Positions 1 to 8,960 of a stretch of 29,937 nt of DNA are shown in pieces. The position numbers and the translations under genes were made by a program. Each line of letters starts with the position of its first letter. Positions within the stretch are counted from its first letter, which is position 1. Source of the DNA: Bacillota bacterium (GTDB taxonomy: Bacteria > Bacillota_E > Symbiobacteriia > Symbiobacteriales > Symbiobacteriaceae); the NCBI GenBank assembly GCA_003242675.1, contig QGVE01000014.1, positions 1 through 29,937 of the forward strand, read 5' to 3'. The notes under the pieces were generated by a model. That model was given only the letters and a program-made list of their open reading frames with translations. It did not search any database and had not been told where the DNA came from.

Positions 1-127
1 CGGCAAGATCATGCGCCGGGTGATCCGGGCGGCCTATCTGGGCCAGGACCCGGGCGATCTCTCGGCCCTGGAGAACCCGGAAGCGGTGGCGGAGATCCAG
101 CGGATCGGGACGGCGCAGACCGGCTGA
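1..127 (+). CDS. acsA: Acetyl-CoA synthetase (acetate-CoA ligase), C-terminal end only
   Basis: The gene enters from the left edge. Codons read from base 2 give 41 residues ending at TGA 125-127. The visible start, [20 protein letters not shown], holds the A10 motif of the ANL (acyl-CoA synthetase) superfamily; its lysine is the catalytic residue for adenylate formation. The following stretch [12 protein letters not shown] is typical of acetyl-CoA synthetases, which make acetyl-CoA from acetate, ATP and CoA through acetyl-AMP. With only the last 41 residues visible, another short- or medium-chain acyl-CoA synthetase cannot be excluded. The next gene starts 46 bases downstream with its own ribosome binding site, and no terminator is obvious between them, so read-through into ogt is possible. 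Confidence 0.75.
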   Translation, partial: GKIMRRVIRAAYLGQDPGDLSALENPEAVAEIQRIGTAQTG

Positions 128-173
128 CCGTGAGCGGCCCGGCGGCCGGCAGAGGAAGCGGAGGGAGCAGCGA

Positions 174-665
174 ATGCGGTACACGTGCTGTGAGACTAGT
201 CTTGGAACCATCTACGTGGCCTGGACAGACCGGGGGATCGCCTGCCTTTCCGTCGGGGAGGGCGGCGAGGAGGAGTTCCGGTCCTACTGCCGCGCTCTAG
301 CCGGGCAGGCGCCCGAGCGGGACGACAGCCGCCGGGCCGAGCTGCAGAAGGCCCTGCAGGGCTGGCTGGAGGGCGAGCCGTACGACGGGCCGGTGGACCT
401 CTCGCCGCTCAGCCCCTTCGAGCGGGAGGTGCTCGCCGCCTGCCGGGCCATCCCACGGGGGCAGGTGCGCACCTACGCCCAGCTGGCTGCGGCCGTCGGG
501 CGGCCGCGGGCCGCGCGGGCCGTGGGCAACGCCCTGCGCCGCAACCCGGTGCCCCTGCTCATCCCGTGCCACCGGGTGGTGCGGTCGGACGGGACGCTGG
601 GCGAGTACAGCATGGGCGGGCCCGAGATGAAGCGGCGGCTCCTCGCCCTGGAAGGCGCGCGCTGA
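174..665 (+). CDS. ogt: Methylated-DNA--protein-cysteine methyltransferase
   Basis: This protein of 163 residues is a suicide repair enzyme that moves the methyl or alkyl group from O6-alkylguanine (and O4-alkylthymine) in DNA to its own cysteine. The active-site motif is plain: PCHRVV, with the acceptor Cys at residue 132. Before it lies the helix-turn-helix/Arg-finger region ([20 protein letters not shown], about 82-101) and the conserved [11 protein letters not shown] stretch. The N-terminal third is the poorly conserved MGMT N-domain. Length fits the Ogt/AdaB type. ATG 174 is preceded by GGAGGGAG at about 160-167. It may be co-transcribed with the upstream acyl-CoA synthetase. It carries no Ada-type regulatory domain, so it is a repair-only enzyme. 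Confidence 0.95.
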   Translation: MRYTCCETSLGTIYVAWTDRGIACLSVGEGGEEEFRSYCRALAGQAPERDDSRRAELQKALQGWLEGEPYDGPVDLSPLSPFEREVLAACRAIPRGQVRTYAQLAAAVGRPRAARAVGNALRRNPVPLLIPCHRVVRSDGTLGEYSMGGPEMKRRLLALEGAR

Positions 666-719
666 GGCGGCGCATGCGCGGAGATCGCGTCGGGGTGGGC
701 ATACTATCCCTGCGTGTCC

Positions 720-749
720 TTGCATCGTTCAGGAATTTTGTAGTATGAT
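720..749 (+). promoter_or_regulatory. Sigma-A-type promoter for the 69-residue protein
   Basis: TTGCAT (720-725) is followed after 18 bp by TATGAT (744-749). The region is markedly more AT-rich than its surroundings. Predicted transcription would start near 756, about 48 bases before the GTG at 804. Confidence 0.7.
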
Positions 750-803
750 GGTCTTGGTAGATACCATTCATGACGCCAGAATCCAGGAAGGGGTGAAGCC
801 GCT

Positions 804-1013
804 GTGAAGATGGAGTTTGTCGAGAAGGAACTCAAGAGCTGGGGCGAGATCATCATCACCACCGCAGGCGGCCAGAAGTTCGAGATCCACATGGGTGACA
901 CGGAGTTCGACTACGAGAACCGGGTCATCCGGCTGAAGAGCGCCAACGCGCACTTCGTCATCGACGGCGACTCCGTGGAGACCATCACGAAGCACTACGG
1001 CCATCCGGAGTAG
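804..1013 (+). CDS. Conserved-looking small protein of unknown function
   Basis: The product has 69 residues and I do not recognise it. GTG 804 is chosen because AAGGGGTG (788-795) sits 8 bases before it; the ATG at 810 would be 14 bases away. The sequence is soluble and charged, without signal peptide, membrane segment or cysteines. It reads as a short N-terminal helix (FVEKELKSWG) followed by alternating beta-like stretches (EIIITTAGG, KFEIHMG, RVIRLKS, AHFVIDGDSVETI). A helix followed by four or five strands is compatible with a small barrel such as an Sm-like fold, but this is inference from pattern only. It has its own promoter and its own strong terminator, so it is monocistronic and probably well expressed. 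It is convergent with hcp. Confidence 0.75.
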   Translation: MKMEFVEKELKSWGEIIITTAGGQKFEIHMGDTEFDYENRVIRLKSANAHFVIDGDSVETITKHYGHPE

Positions 1014-1051
1014 GCGCAGCGGCTGCGGCGCACGGTCCGACCGAGAACGAG

Positions 1052-1094
1052 ACAAGCGCGGGAAGGACGCATCCTTCTCGCGCTTGTTTTGTTT
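1052..1094 (+). terminator. Rho-independent terminator after the 69-residue gene
   Basis: A 16-bp stem (1052-1067 with 1072-1087, one G-U pair) closes a CGCA loop and is followed by TTTGTTT. It lies between convergent genes. On the minus strand the hairpin is followed only by a weak CTCGTTCTCG run, so it may stop hcp transcription less efficiently. Confidence 0.85.
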
Positions 1095-1099
1095 CGGGT

Positions 1100-2389
1100 C
1101 TAGGCCCCCAGCAGCGCCTTCAGGTCGGCCTCCGGCGTGGTGGTCAGGTGGAGGTCGAACTGCTCCTGCAGCACCCGGAGCACGTCGGGGGTGATCCAGG
1201 CGGGCGGCTTCGGCCCGAGGTAGATCCCCCTGATCCCCAGCGACAGGAGGCCCATCAGCACGGCCACGGCCTTCTGCTCCATCCAGGAGAGGACGATGGA
1301 GAGGGGCAGGTCGCTTACGCCGCAGCCCAGCGCCTCGGCCAGGGCGGTCGCGATCCGGATGGCGCTGATCGTGTCGTTGCACTGGCCCAGGTCGAGCAGC
1401 CGGGGGATGCCGTCGATGGTGCCCAGGTCGAGGTCGTTGAAGCGGAACTTGCCGCAGGCCAGCGTGAGGACGAGGGTGTCGGGCGGGGTCTGCCGGACGA
1501 ACTCCCGGTAATAGTTGCCGGAGGAGCCGGGCGCGTCGCAGCCGCCGACGACGAAGAAGTGCCGGATCTTGCCCGCCTTCACGGCCGCGAGGATCTGGTC
1601 GGCCATCGGCAGGATGTTGGTGTCGGCAAAGCCGGTGGTGAGCGTCACCTCGCCGGGCCGGTCCGCGCAGGGCGGAAGCGAGAGCGCCTTCGCGATGACC
1701 GGGGTGAAGTCCCAGTTCTCGATGTGCGGCACGCCGGGCAGCCGGCTCGCGCCCACCGTGAAGATGCGGTCCCTGTAGGCGTCCAGCGGGATCTGGACGC
1801 AGTTGGAGGTGCCGACGATCGCACCGGGGAACTCGGCGAAGAGCTTCTTCTGGTCGCACCAGGCGGCGCCCAGGTTGCCCACCAGGTGGGGGAACCGCTT
1901 CAGGCCCGGGTAGCCGTGGGCGGGCAGCAGTTCCGAGTGGGTGTAGACGTTGACGCCCTTCCCCTCGGTCTGCTTCAGCAGCTCATGCAAGGCCTTCAGG
2001 TTGTGGCCGGTGACGAGGATCGCCGGGCCGGCGACGGTGCCGGTGGGAACCGGCGTGGGCACCATCTCGCCGAAGTGGTCGGTGTGGGCCTTCTTCAACA
2101 TGGCCATGGCGCGCAGCGCCATCTGGCCGGCCTTCAGGTTCAGCTCCAGGAGGTGATTCAGGTCGAAGTCGACGTTGGTCAGGGTGGAGTACAGCGCCTC
2201 GGAGAAGAAGGCGTCGATCTCGGGATCGGTGTACCCCAGCTCCCGGGCGTGGTAGGTGTAAGCGGCGATGCCCTTCAGGGCGTAAACCAGGTTCTCCTGC
2301 AGGGCCTGGAGGTTCTCATCCTTGCCGCACACGCCCACCTTGGTGCAGCCGGTGCCGTGAAGCGTCATCTCGCACTGGTTGCAGAACAC
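1100..2389 (-). CDS. hcp: Hydroxylamine reductase / hybrid-cluster protein, short form
   Basis: This 429-residue protein carries an iron-sulfur cluster and a hybrid Fe-S-O cluster; the family reduces hydroxylamine to ammonia in vitro and acts as an NO reductase/nitrosative-stress protein in several bacteria. The N-terminal cluster motif is C3-x2-C6-x8-C15-x5-C21. Candidate hybrid-cluster ligands are all present: H129 (TGHNL), E153 (HSELLPAHGYP), C197 (GTSNC), C284 (VGGCDAPGSSG, the likely persulfide Cys), C312 (LACGKF), C337 (LGQCND) and E371 (SWMEQK). At 429 residues it is about 100 shorter than the roughly 540-residue enterobacterial/Desulfovibrio form and matches the compact class of thermophiles and archaea. 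The start is GTG 2389 with AAGGAG at 2400-2405. No hcr reductase gene is adjacent. A Crp/Fnr-type palindrome lies about 71 bases upstream of the start. Confidence 0.95.
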   Translation of the reverse strand: MFCNQCEMTLHGTGCTKVGVCGKDENLQALQENLVYALKGIAAYTYHARELGYTDPEIDAFFSEALYSTLTNVDFDLNHLLELNLKAGQMALRAMAMLKKAHTDHFGEMVPTPVPTGTVAGPAILVTGHNLKALHELLKQTEGKGVNVYTHSELLPAHGYPGLKRFPHLVGNLGAAWCDQKKLFAEFPGAIVGTSNCVQIPLDAYRDRIFTVGASRLPGVPHIENWDFTPVIAKALSLPPCADRPGEVTLTTGFADTNILPMADQILAAVKAGKIRHFFVVGGCDAPGSSGNYYREFVRQTPPDTLVLTLACGKFRFNDLDLGTIDGIPRLLDLGQCNDTISAIRIATALAEALGCGVSDLPLSIVLSWMEQKAVAVLMGLLSLGIRGIYLGPKPPAWITPDVLRVLQEQFDLHLTTTPEADLKALLGA

Positions 2390-2459
2390 AGGACCTCAAC
2401 TCCTTCGTGTAAGGATCCGGTTCGGTTCCCTACGTTCGCGCACCGGACCGGCCGGGGCA

Positions 2460-2475
2460 TGTGACGTTTTTCACA
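2460..2475. promoter_or_regulatory. Crp/Fnr-family operator palindrome (TGTGA-N6-TCACA)
   Basis: The 16-bp sequence has two perfect half sites, TGTGA (2460-2464) and TCACA (2471-2475), with spacer CGTTTT. This is the classic Crp consensus, and my recollection is that the predicted HcpR sites at hcp genes of anaerobes are nearly identical. It sits upstream of hcp (minus) and of the divergent amidase leader (plus). For hcp, a class II position (-41.5) would put the -10 box near 2431-2437, where the minus strand reads AACGTA, a poor match. For the plus strand the site overlaps a possible -35 (GTGACG 2461-2466) spaced 17 bp from CAGAAT (2484-2489). The match is seen directly; the identity of the regulator is inference. 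Confidence 0.6.
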
Positions 2476-2521
2476 GTCTAGGGCAGAATGAACCCTTCGC
2501 GCAGCGGCGGCGGGCTCCGGT

Positions 2522-2641
2522 AGTCTGTTTGCGCCATGCGAGCGGTCCGTCAGGCGTAATCCCACCGGGTGGCAGCCGACGGAAAAGATCTTTCCGGCAA
2601 CCGTCGAAACCTGTAAGAGATGGAACCTGACGGACCAGACT
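2522..2641 (+). ncRNA. Structured leader RNA of unassigned class before the amidase gene
   Basis: An 11-bp perfect helix pairs 2544-2554 (GGTCCGTCAGG) with 2626-2636 (CCTGACGGACC). It is continued outward by AGTCT (2522-2526) with AGACT (2637-2641). Inside are a small hairpin CCACCGGGTGG (2562-2572) and a longer arm CGACGG (2577-2582) with CCGTCG (2601-2606). That arm's apical region can alternatively fold as GGAAA/TTTCC (2581-2585 with 2591-2595). The single-stranded parts are purine-rich (for example GTAAGAGATGGAA, 2613-2625). A long closing helix around a multibranch core just upstream of a cell-wall hydrolase start is typical of a riboswitch or other cis-regulatory RNA. I compared it from memory with the c-di-AMP (ydaO), c-di-GMP-I/II, SAM, TPP, cobalamin and T-box signatures and found no convincing match. 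No intrinsic terminator lies between it and the RBS, so any control would be translational or by processing. Confidence 0.5.
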
Positions 2642-2680
2642 CCGTCTATTTTGATATAAAACGGTTAAGGAGTGTCATCC

Positions 2681-4957
2681 GTGAAGCGAGTCGCCGCCGC
2701 AGCGCTTACCCTGGTGTTGCTGTCGTCTGTCCCCGCTGAGGCCGCCATCCTGCGTCCCATCGACCAGGACGGCCTCAACGTCCGGTCCGGGCCGGGCACC
2801 GGCTACGCCATCATCGGCGGGCTCGGCTACGACCAGTGGGCCACCGTTCTGGGCCGGGAGGGCGACTGGTACCGGGTCAGGCTCCCGAGCGGCGTGGAGG
2901 GCTGGGTGGCCGGCTGGTTCAGCCGGGTGCTGCTGGAGGATGAGCGGCGCTACGCCGTCGTGGACACCGACATCCTGAACGTGCGGCGGGAGCCGTCTCT
3001 GGACGCCCCGGTGCTGGCGCGCGTCTACCAGGGCCAGTACGTCCGGCTCCTGGAGATGACCCCGGAGTGGTGGCGCATCCAACTGGGCGACGGCACGGAA
3101 GGCTGGGTCTTCGCCCAGTACGTCCGCGAGGCCGAGGCGCCGCCGCCCGGGGGCGAGCCCGGCGCGGGGGAGCTGCCGGTCCCGACCGTCCCGCCCGTGG
3201 CCCAGCCGCCGGCGGCGCCGCCCGGCACCGTGCCGGACATCACGTTCCCGCCGCCTGCGGAGCCCGTCCCCGATCCCGGAAAGGCCGTCGCCGTGCGGCA
3301 GGAGACCGGCATCTACGCCGGCCCCAACACCGAGGCGCGCCGCACCGACACCGTGCGGCCCGGCGACCGGCTGCGGCTGCTGGACGCGCGGGACGGCTGG
3401 GTGCGAGTGGCCTCGCCGCAGAATCGGTGGGGATGGGTCCCGGGCGATCTGGTCCAGGTGACGGACGGGCCCCTGCGCATCCAGGTGAACGCGGCCGGCT
3501 GGAGCGTGGAGCGGCCCGCCGCGCCGCAGGCCCCGCGGCAGCCCGTCGAGCTCGGCGAGGCCGTGGTGGGGCCGCTGGGGGCGACCCTGTACCTCGTTCC
3601 GGCCGTCGCGTCCCGGGTGGTGGCCGAGCTCGCGCCGGGGGAGCCGCTGGAGGTCCTTGACAAGGATCTTCAGTGGTTGAAGGTGCGGCTCCCGTCGGGC
3701 CAGGTCGGCTGGGTCCTGGCGGCCTTTGTGCAGCCGGCCGCGCCGCCGGCGGGCGACGGGTCGGACACCTCCCCGGGCGGTACGCCCGGCGAAGCGGCGG
3801 CCGAAGCCGGGCTCCGGGTGAGCATGCAGGAGGGCGCCCCCGGGGTCTACCTGCTGGAGATCGCGGCGCCCGGGCGCACCTTCGGCGCGCCCGTCGTGCA
3901 GAACGGGGACCTGCTGGTGCCTTTCGCCACCGGGCTGGAGGGCGAGCGGTCGATGCCGCTCCACCAGATGGGGGTGGCGGAGGCGGTGCTGACCGGGGAT
4001 GGGCTCAGGCTCCGGCTCACGGGCGAGCCGCAGGTCACCGTGGAGTCCAACCGGAACGGCACCCTGCTCCTGAGCCTGCGGCCGGTCGTCGCGGACATCC
4101 GCCGGGAGGGCAGCGGGGATGCCCTGGTCCTGCGCTTCACGGTGCGCGGCGCGGCCCAGCCCCGGGCACGGGCCGAGGCCGGGCAGGTCATCGTGGAGTT
4201 CCCCGGCGCCGTGCTCGGATCCGGAGCGGTTCCGGCGGGGGTTCAGGCGGTGGAGACCGCGGCGGGGGTGCGGGCGGCCGTTCCGACCAACCGGCCTTAT
4301 GCGCTGAAGGCGTGGGAGGGCGGCTTCGACCTGGTGATCTATCCCCCCGGCCTGGCCGGCAAGGTGATCATGCTCGACCCCGGCCACGGCGGCGATGACA
4401 GCGGCGCCGTCAGCCGGGTGACGGGCGTCGTCGAGAAGCAGGTCAACCTGGAGCTTGCCCTGCGGCTCCGGGCCCTGCTCGCCGAGAAGGGCGCGACCGT
4501 CTACATGACCCGGGCGACCGACCGGCGCGTCCCGCCGGAGTGGTTCCTCACCAGCGTGGACGGCGAGCCCTGGGACCAGCTCGACCTGCAGTACCGGACG
4601 ATGCTTGCCAACCGCCTGGGCGTCGACCTGTTCCTCTCCATTCACCACAACTCGGGCGAGACGATGTCCCAGGGGACCGAGGTCTACTACACCAGCCGGG
4701 CGCTGAACGGCGAGCGCTCCCGGGAGCTGGCCTGGCTCTTGCAGCAGGAGCTGGTGCGGGCCCTGGGCACCCGCGACCGGGGCGTGTTCGACGACACCTT
4801 CTTCGCCACCCGCAACACCCTGGCGCCGGCGGCGCTGGTGGAGCTCGCGTTCATCAACAACCCCTCGGAGGGCCCCCGCACCGTCCAGCCCGCCTTCCAG
4901 GAGGCGGCGGCGCAGGCCATCGTGCGGGCGCTGGAGCGGTTCTACGCGGAGCGGTAG
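2681..4957 (+). CDS. Secreted N-acetylmuramoyl-L-alanine amidase with four SH3b-like repeats
   Basis: The product has 758 residues. It is a Zn-dependent amidase that cuts the MurNAc-L-Ala bond of peptidoglycan. GTG 2681 is preferred because AAGGAG (2667-2672) is 8 bases away; a GTG at 2672 would lie inside that RBS. A signal peptide (MKRVAAAALTLVLLSSVPAEAA) gives export. Two SH3b repeats follow (about 24-83 and 90-150; LNVRSGPGTGY, LNVRREPSLD), then a Pro-rich linker (about 155-200). Two more divergent SH3b-like repeats (about 205-270 and 285-350) and a beta-rich AMIN-like region (about 375-540) come next. The Amidase_3 catalytic domain (561-758) has zinc/catalytic residues H569 (LDPGHGG), E585, H655 (SIHHN) and E721 (VELAFINN). 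It follows the structured leader RNA and ends just before the next promoter, so it is monocistronic. A CwlB/CwlC/CwlD-type role in wall turnover or sporulation is possible. Confidence 0.93.
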   Translation: MKRVAAAALTLVLLSSVPAEAAILRPIDQDGLNVRSGPGTGYAIIGGLGYDQWATVLGREGDWYRVRLPSGVEGWVAGWFSRVLLEDERRYAVVDTDILNVRREPSLDAPVLARVYQGQYVRLLEMTPEWWRIQLGDGTEGWVFAQYVREAEAPPPGGEPGAGELPVPTVPPVAQPPAAPPGTVPDITFPPPAEPVPDPGKAVAVRQETGIYAGPNTEARRTDTVRPGDRLRLLDARDGWVRVASPQNRWGWVPGDLVQVTDGPLRIQVNAAGWSVERPAAPQAPRQPVELGEAVVGPLGATLYLVPAVASRVVAELAPGEPLEVLDKDLQWLKVRLPSGQVGWVLAAFVQPAAPPAGDGSDTSPGGTPGEAAAEAGLRVSMQEGAPGVYLLEIAAPGRTFGAPVVQNGDLLVPFATGLEGERSMPLHQMGVAEAVLTGDGLRLRLTGEPQVTVESNRNGTLLLSLRPVVADIRREGSGDALVLRFTVRGAAQPRARAEAGQVIVEFPGAVLGSGAVPAGVQAVETAAGVRAAVPTNRPYALKAWEGGFDLVIYPPGLAGKVIMLDPGHGGDDSGAVSRVTGVVEKQVNLELALRLRALLAEKGATVYMTRATDRRVPPEWFLTSVDGEPWDQLDLQYRTMLANRLGVDLFLSIHHNSGETMSQGTEVYYTSRALNGERSRELAWLLQQELVRALGTRDRGVFDDTFFATRNTLAPAALVELAFINNPSEGPRTVQPAFQEAAAQAIVRALERFYAER

Positions 4958-4971
4958 CGCACTGTAGGGCT

Positions 4972-4999
4972 TTGCAGTGATAAAGAGAAAGTGTATACT
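4972..4999 (+). promoter_or_regulatory. Sigma-A-type promoter for the aminotransferase gene
   Basis: TTGCAG (4972-4977) and TATACT (4994-4999) are separated by 16 bp in an AT-rich island directly after the amidase stop codon. Transcription would start near 5006, about 50 bases before ATG 5056. Confidence 0.7.
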
Positions 5000-5055
5000 G
5001 CTTTCAGGGTGTGCATACCCAGGAACCAGGCCCAACCGAGGGGAGAGGAAAACAC

Positions 5056-6249
<1,194 letters not shown>

Positions 6250-6316
6250 CGGACCGGCGGGGCCCCGGGGCAGGCCGGAGGGTGGGGGCATACCGCACCG
6301 CAGGAGGTTGGCCGGA

Positions 6317-7675
6317 GTGGAACTGCAGGGACGCGCAGCCGTGGTCGGCATCGGCATCTCCAACCTGGCCCTGATTCGCTACCTGGTGGCCCGGGGCGTC
6401 CAGGTCACCGCCTGCGACCGCACCCCCGCCGAGCAGCTCGGCGAGCGAGCCGCCGAGCTCGCACGGCTGGGGGTGCGGCTCGTGACCGGCGAGAACTACC
6501 TTGCGCCCCTGGCCGATCACGACCAGATCTTCCTGACCCCGGGGATGCCGAAGCACCTGCCGGAGATCGAGGCCGCCCGGCAGAGGGGGGCCGCGATCTC
6601 CGGGGAGATCGGCCTCGTCCTCGAGCTCTGCCGGGCGCCGGTGATCGGCGTGACGGGCAGCGCCGGCAAGACCACCACGACGACCCTGATCGGCGAGATC
6701 ATGCGGGCCGCGGGGCGAAGGACCTACGTCGGCGGGAACATCGGCAAGCCGCTCATCGAGCAGGTGGAGGAGATCCCGGCGGAGGCGGCGGTGGTGCTGG
6801 AACTGTCTTCGTTCCAGCTCCAGCTGGTGCGCCGCTCGCCCCACATCGCGGTCATCACCAACATCAGCCCCAACCACCTGGACGTGCACGCCTCCATGGA
6901 GGAGTATGTGGACGCCAAGAAGGCGATCTTCCGGTGGCAGTCGCCCTCGGACTGGGTGGTCCTCAACGCCGACGACCCGACGGTGCGCGCCTTTGCCGCC
7001 GAGGCGAAGGGCCGGGTCGTGCTGTTCAGCCGGCGGGGCGACCCCGGCGGCTCCGACGCCGCCTTCGTCCGCGACGGCCAGATGATCTGGCGGCGGGGCG
7101 GCCGGGAGGTGCCCACCGTGCTCCTGGAGGAGATCAAACTGCCGGGGCTGCACAACCAGGAGAACATCCTCGCGGCGATCGCGGCCAGTTGCCTCGCCGG
7201 CGCGCCGCTCTCCGCGGTGCGGCAGGTGGTGACGCAGTTCACCGGCGTCGAGCACCGCATCGAGCCGGTGCGGGTGCTGGACGGGGTGAAGTGGTACAAC
7301 GACTCCAAGGCCACCTCGCCGGCCGAGACGGTGGCTGCGCTGACGACCCTGCCGGCGCCGATCGTGCTGATCGCCGGCGGGTCGGACAAGGGCATCCCCT
7401 TCGACCCCATCGCCCCGCTGGTCGCGGAGAAGGTGAAGACGCTCATCCTGATGGGGCCCACCGCCCCCAAGATCGAGGAGGCCGTGCGCAGGGGCGGATA
7501 CGCAGGGCCGATCCGGCGCGCCGCCGACATGGCCGAGGCCGTGGCCCTGGCCCGGGCTGCGGCGGTCCCGGGGGACACGGTGCTGCTCTCCCCGGCGTGC
7601 GCCTCCTTCGACGCGTACCGCAACTTCGAGGAGCGGGGGCGCCACTTCAAGTCGCTGGTGGAGGCGTTGCAGTGA
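6317..7675 (+). CDS. murD: UDP-N-acetylmuramoylalanine--D-glutamate ligase
   Basis: The enzyme has 452 residues and is the cytoplasmic Mur ligase that adds D-Glu to UDP-MurNAc-L-Ala using ATP. The N-terminal Rossmann-like domain starts at [12 protein letters not shown]. The P-loop is [13 protein letters not shown] (about residues 113-125), followed by GGNIGKPL, the family motif [18 protein letters not shown], and in the C-terminal domain NDSKATSP and IAGGSDKG. Length equals that of typical MurD (about 450). GTG 6317 lies 9 bases after AGGAGG (6302-6307); the TTG at 6308 abuts that RBS. The gene lies outside any division/cell-wall (dcw) cluster in this window, between an aminotransferase and dinB, and its TGA overlaps the dinB start. 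Confidence 0.94.
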   Translation: MELQGRAAVVGIGISNLALIRYLVARGVQVTACDRTPAEQLGERAAELARLGVRLVTGENYLAPLADHDQIFLTPGMPKHLPEIEAARQRGAAISGEIGLVLELCRAPVIGVTGSAGKTTTTTLIGEIMRAAGRRTYVGGNIGKPLIEQVEEIPAEAAVVLELSSFQLQLVRRSPHIAVITNISPNHLDVHASMEEYVDAKKAIFRWQSPSDWVVLNADDPTVRAFAAEAKGRVVLFSRRGDPGGSDAAFVRDGQMIWRRGGREVPTVLLEEIKLPGLHNQENILAAIAASCLAGAPLSAVRQVVTQFTGVEHRIEPVRVLDGVKWYNDSKATSPAETVAALTTLPAPIVLIAGGSDKGIPFDPIAPLVAEKVKTLILMGPTAPKIEEAVRRGGYAGPIRRAADMAEAVALARAAAVPGDTVLLSPACASFDAYRNFEERGRHFKSLVEALQ

Positions 7676-8757
7676 GGACCGACCTCTGGGTGATCCACCT
7701 GGACATGGACGCGTTCTTCGCCTCCATCGAGCAGCGGGACAACCCGCGGCTTCGGGGGAAGCCCGTCATCGTGGGCGGCTCCCCGAACTCGCGGGGAGTC
7801 GTCTCGACCTGCTCCTACGAGGCGCGGCGCTACGGCGTCCGCTCCGCCATGCCCTCCCGGGAGGCCCTGCGGCTCTGCCCGCACGCCATCTTCATCCGCC
7901 CGAACCACGCCAAGTACGCGGCGGTCGGCCGCCAGGTGCGGGCGATCATGCGCCGCTTCACCGACGTCATCGAGCCGATCTCGATCGACGAGGCGTTCCT
8001 GGACGTGTCGGGGCAGGACGCCGTGGCGGTGGCGCGCGCCCTGAAGGAGGCGATCCGGTCGGAGCTGCAGCTCACCGGGTCGGCAGGGGTCTCCTACTGC
8101 AAGTTCATGGCGAAGCTCGCCTCCGACATGCAGAAGCCGGACGGGCTCACGGTCATCACCTGGGAGCGGGCGCAGGAGCTCCTGCCCACGCTGCCGGTGC
8201 GGAAGCTGTGGGGCGTGGGCCCGGCCAGCGAGCAGGCCTTGCACGCCCTGGGGATCTACACCTGCGGCGACCTCCTGGCCTACGACCCGGACACGCTGCG
8301 CAAGCACTTCGGCAAGCGGGCCGACGAGCTGCGGCAGCTCGCGCAGGGGATCGACCCCAGCCCGGTCGTGCCCCACCGGGAGGCGAAGTCCATCGGCGAG
8401 GAGAACACCTTCCCGGTGGACCAGACGGACCGGGAGTACCTGAACCGGCTGCTGGAGCGCTACGCCGACAACCTGGCGGCGGAGCTGCAGCGGCAGGGGC
8501 TGTTCGCCCGGACGGTGACGGTGAAGATCAAGTGGAACGTGTTCGTGGAGCGCGGGCCCAAGGGAGGGGACTTCCTCCAGATCACCCGCAGCCAGACCCT
8601 GCCCATGCCGACCAACGACGCCCGGACGATCGGCCGCGTGGCGCGGGAGATCTTCAGCCGGGTGGAGTGGGAGGGGCGGAAGGTCCGGCTGCTGGGGCTC
8701 TCGGTGCACAACCTGGTGAAGAAGGGCGAGCTGTTCCAGGCGCGGCTGCCGATCTAA
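7672..8757 (+). CDS. dinB: DNA polymerase IV (Y-family, translesion)
   Basis: The enzyme has 361 residues. Y-family polymerases copy past damaged bases with low fidelity. The palm has [12 protein letters not shown] with metal ligands D11 and D106-E107 (SIDEAFLDV). The fingers region carries [14 protein letters not shown] and the thumb a helix-hairpin-helix ([18 protein letters not shown]). The little finger runs from about 235 to the end ([12 protein letters not shown] onward). The gene begins with GTG 7672 in a GTGA overlap with the murD stop, so translation is probably coupled; GGTGGAGG at about 7658-7665 serves as RBS. The extreme C-terminus (ELFQARLPI) only loosely resembles a beta-clamp binding motif. 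No LexA-type site was noted in front, as expected for a gene inside an operon. Confidence 0.93.
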   Translation: MRTDLWVIHLDMDAFFASIEQRDNPRLRGKPVIVGGSPNSRGVVSTCSYEARRYGVRSAMPSREALRLCPHAIFIRPNHAKYAAVGRQVRAIMRRFTDVIEPISIDEAFLDVSGQDAVAVARALKEAIRSELQLTGSAGVSYCKFMAKLASDMQKPDGLTVITWERAQELLPTLPVRKLWGVGPASEQALHALGIYTCGDLLAYDPDTLRKHFGKRADELRQLAQGIDPSPVVPHREAKSIGEENTFPVDQTDREYLNRLLERYADNLAAELQRQGLFARTVTVKIKWNVFVERGPKGGDFLQITRSQTLPMPTNDARTIGRVAREIFSRVEWEGRKVRLLGLSVHNLVKKGELFQARLPI

Positions 8758-8834
8758 CGCAGGTCTCGGGTGCCGGGTGGCCCTCATGGATTGGGAAGTG
8801 TGCATGTCACGACCATCGTGCTGAAAGCGATTCA

Positions 8835-8865
8835 GGGGTGCCCCTCTGGGCACCCCAACTGTTTT
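8835..8865 (+). terminator. Terminator after dinB
   Basis: GGGGTGCC (8835-8842) pairs perfectly with GGCACCCC (8849-8856) around a 6-base loop, then AACTGTTTT. It lies 77 bases after the dinB stop and would end the aspB-murD-dinB transcript. Bases 8866-8960 hold no gene that I can support. Confidence 0.75.
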
Positions 8866-8960
8866 CCATCCGTGTGCTCACCAGCTCATCGTGGTTGGGC
8901 AAGGCGGACGCTTGACCCCTGCGTGAGTGGTCGGGGCGGAAGACACCTGGGTCCCCGTGA

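Noticed and set aside
2565..2583. CGGGTGGCAGCCGACGG resembles the T-box core GGGTGGnACCGCG
   Set aside because: Key positions differ (CAGCC instead of nACCGC), no aminoacyl-tRNA synthetase or amino-acid gene follows, and no specifier stem or terminator is evident.
2655..2660. TATAAA as a -10 box for the amidase gene
   Set aside because: No -35 lies 16-18 bp upstream, and a start near 2667 would fall inside the RBS.
2675..5035. Long minus-strand open frame opposite the amidase gene
   Set aside because: It mirrors the codon structure of the real amidase, whose SH3b and Amidase_3 motifs are unambiguous; the antisense product is His/Arg/Gly-rich without domains.
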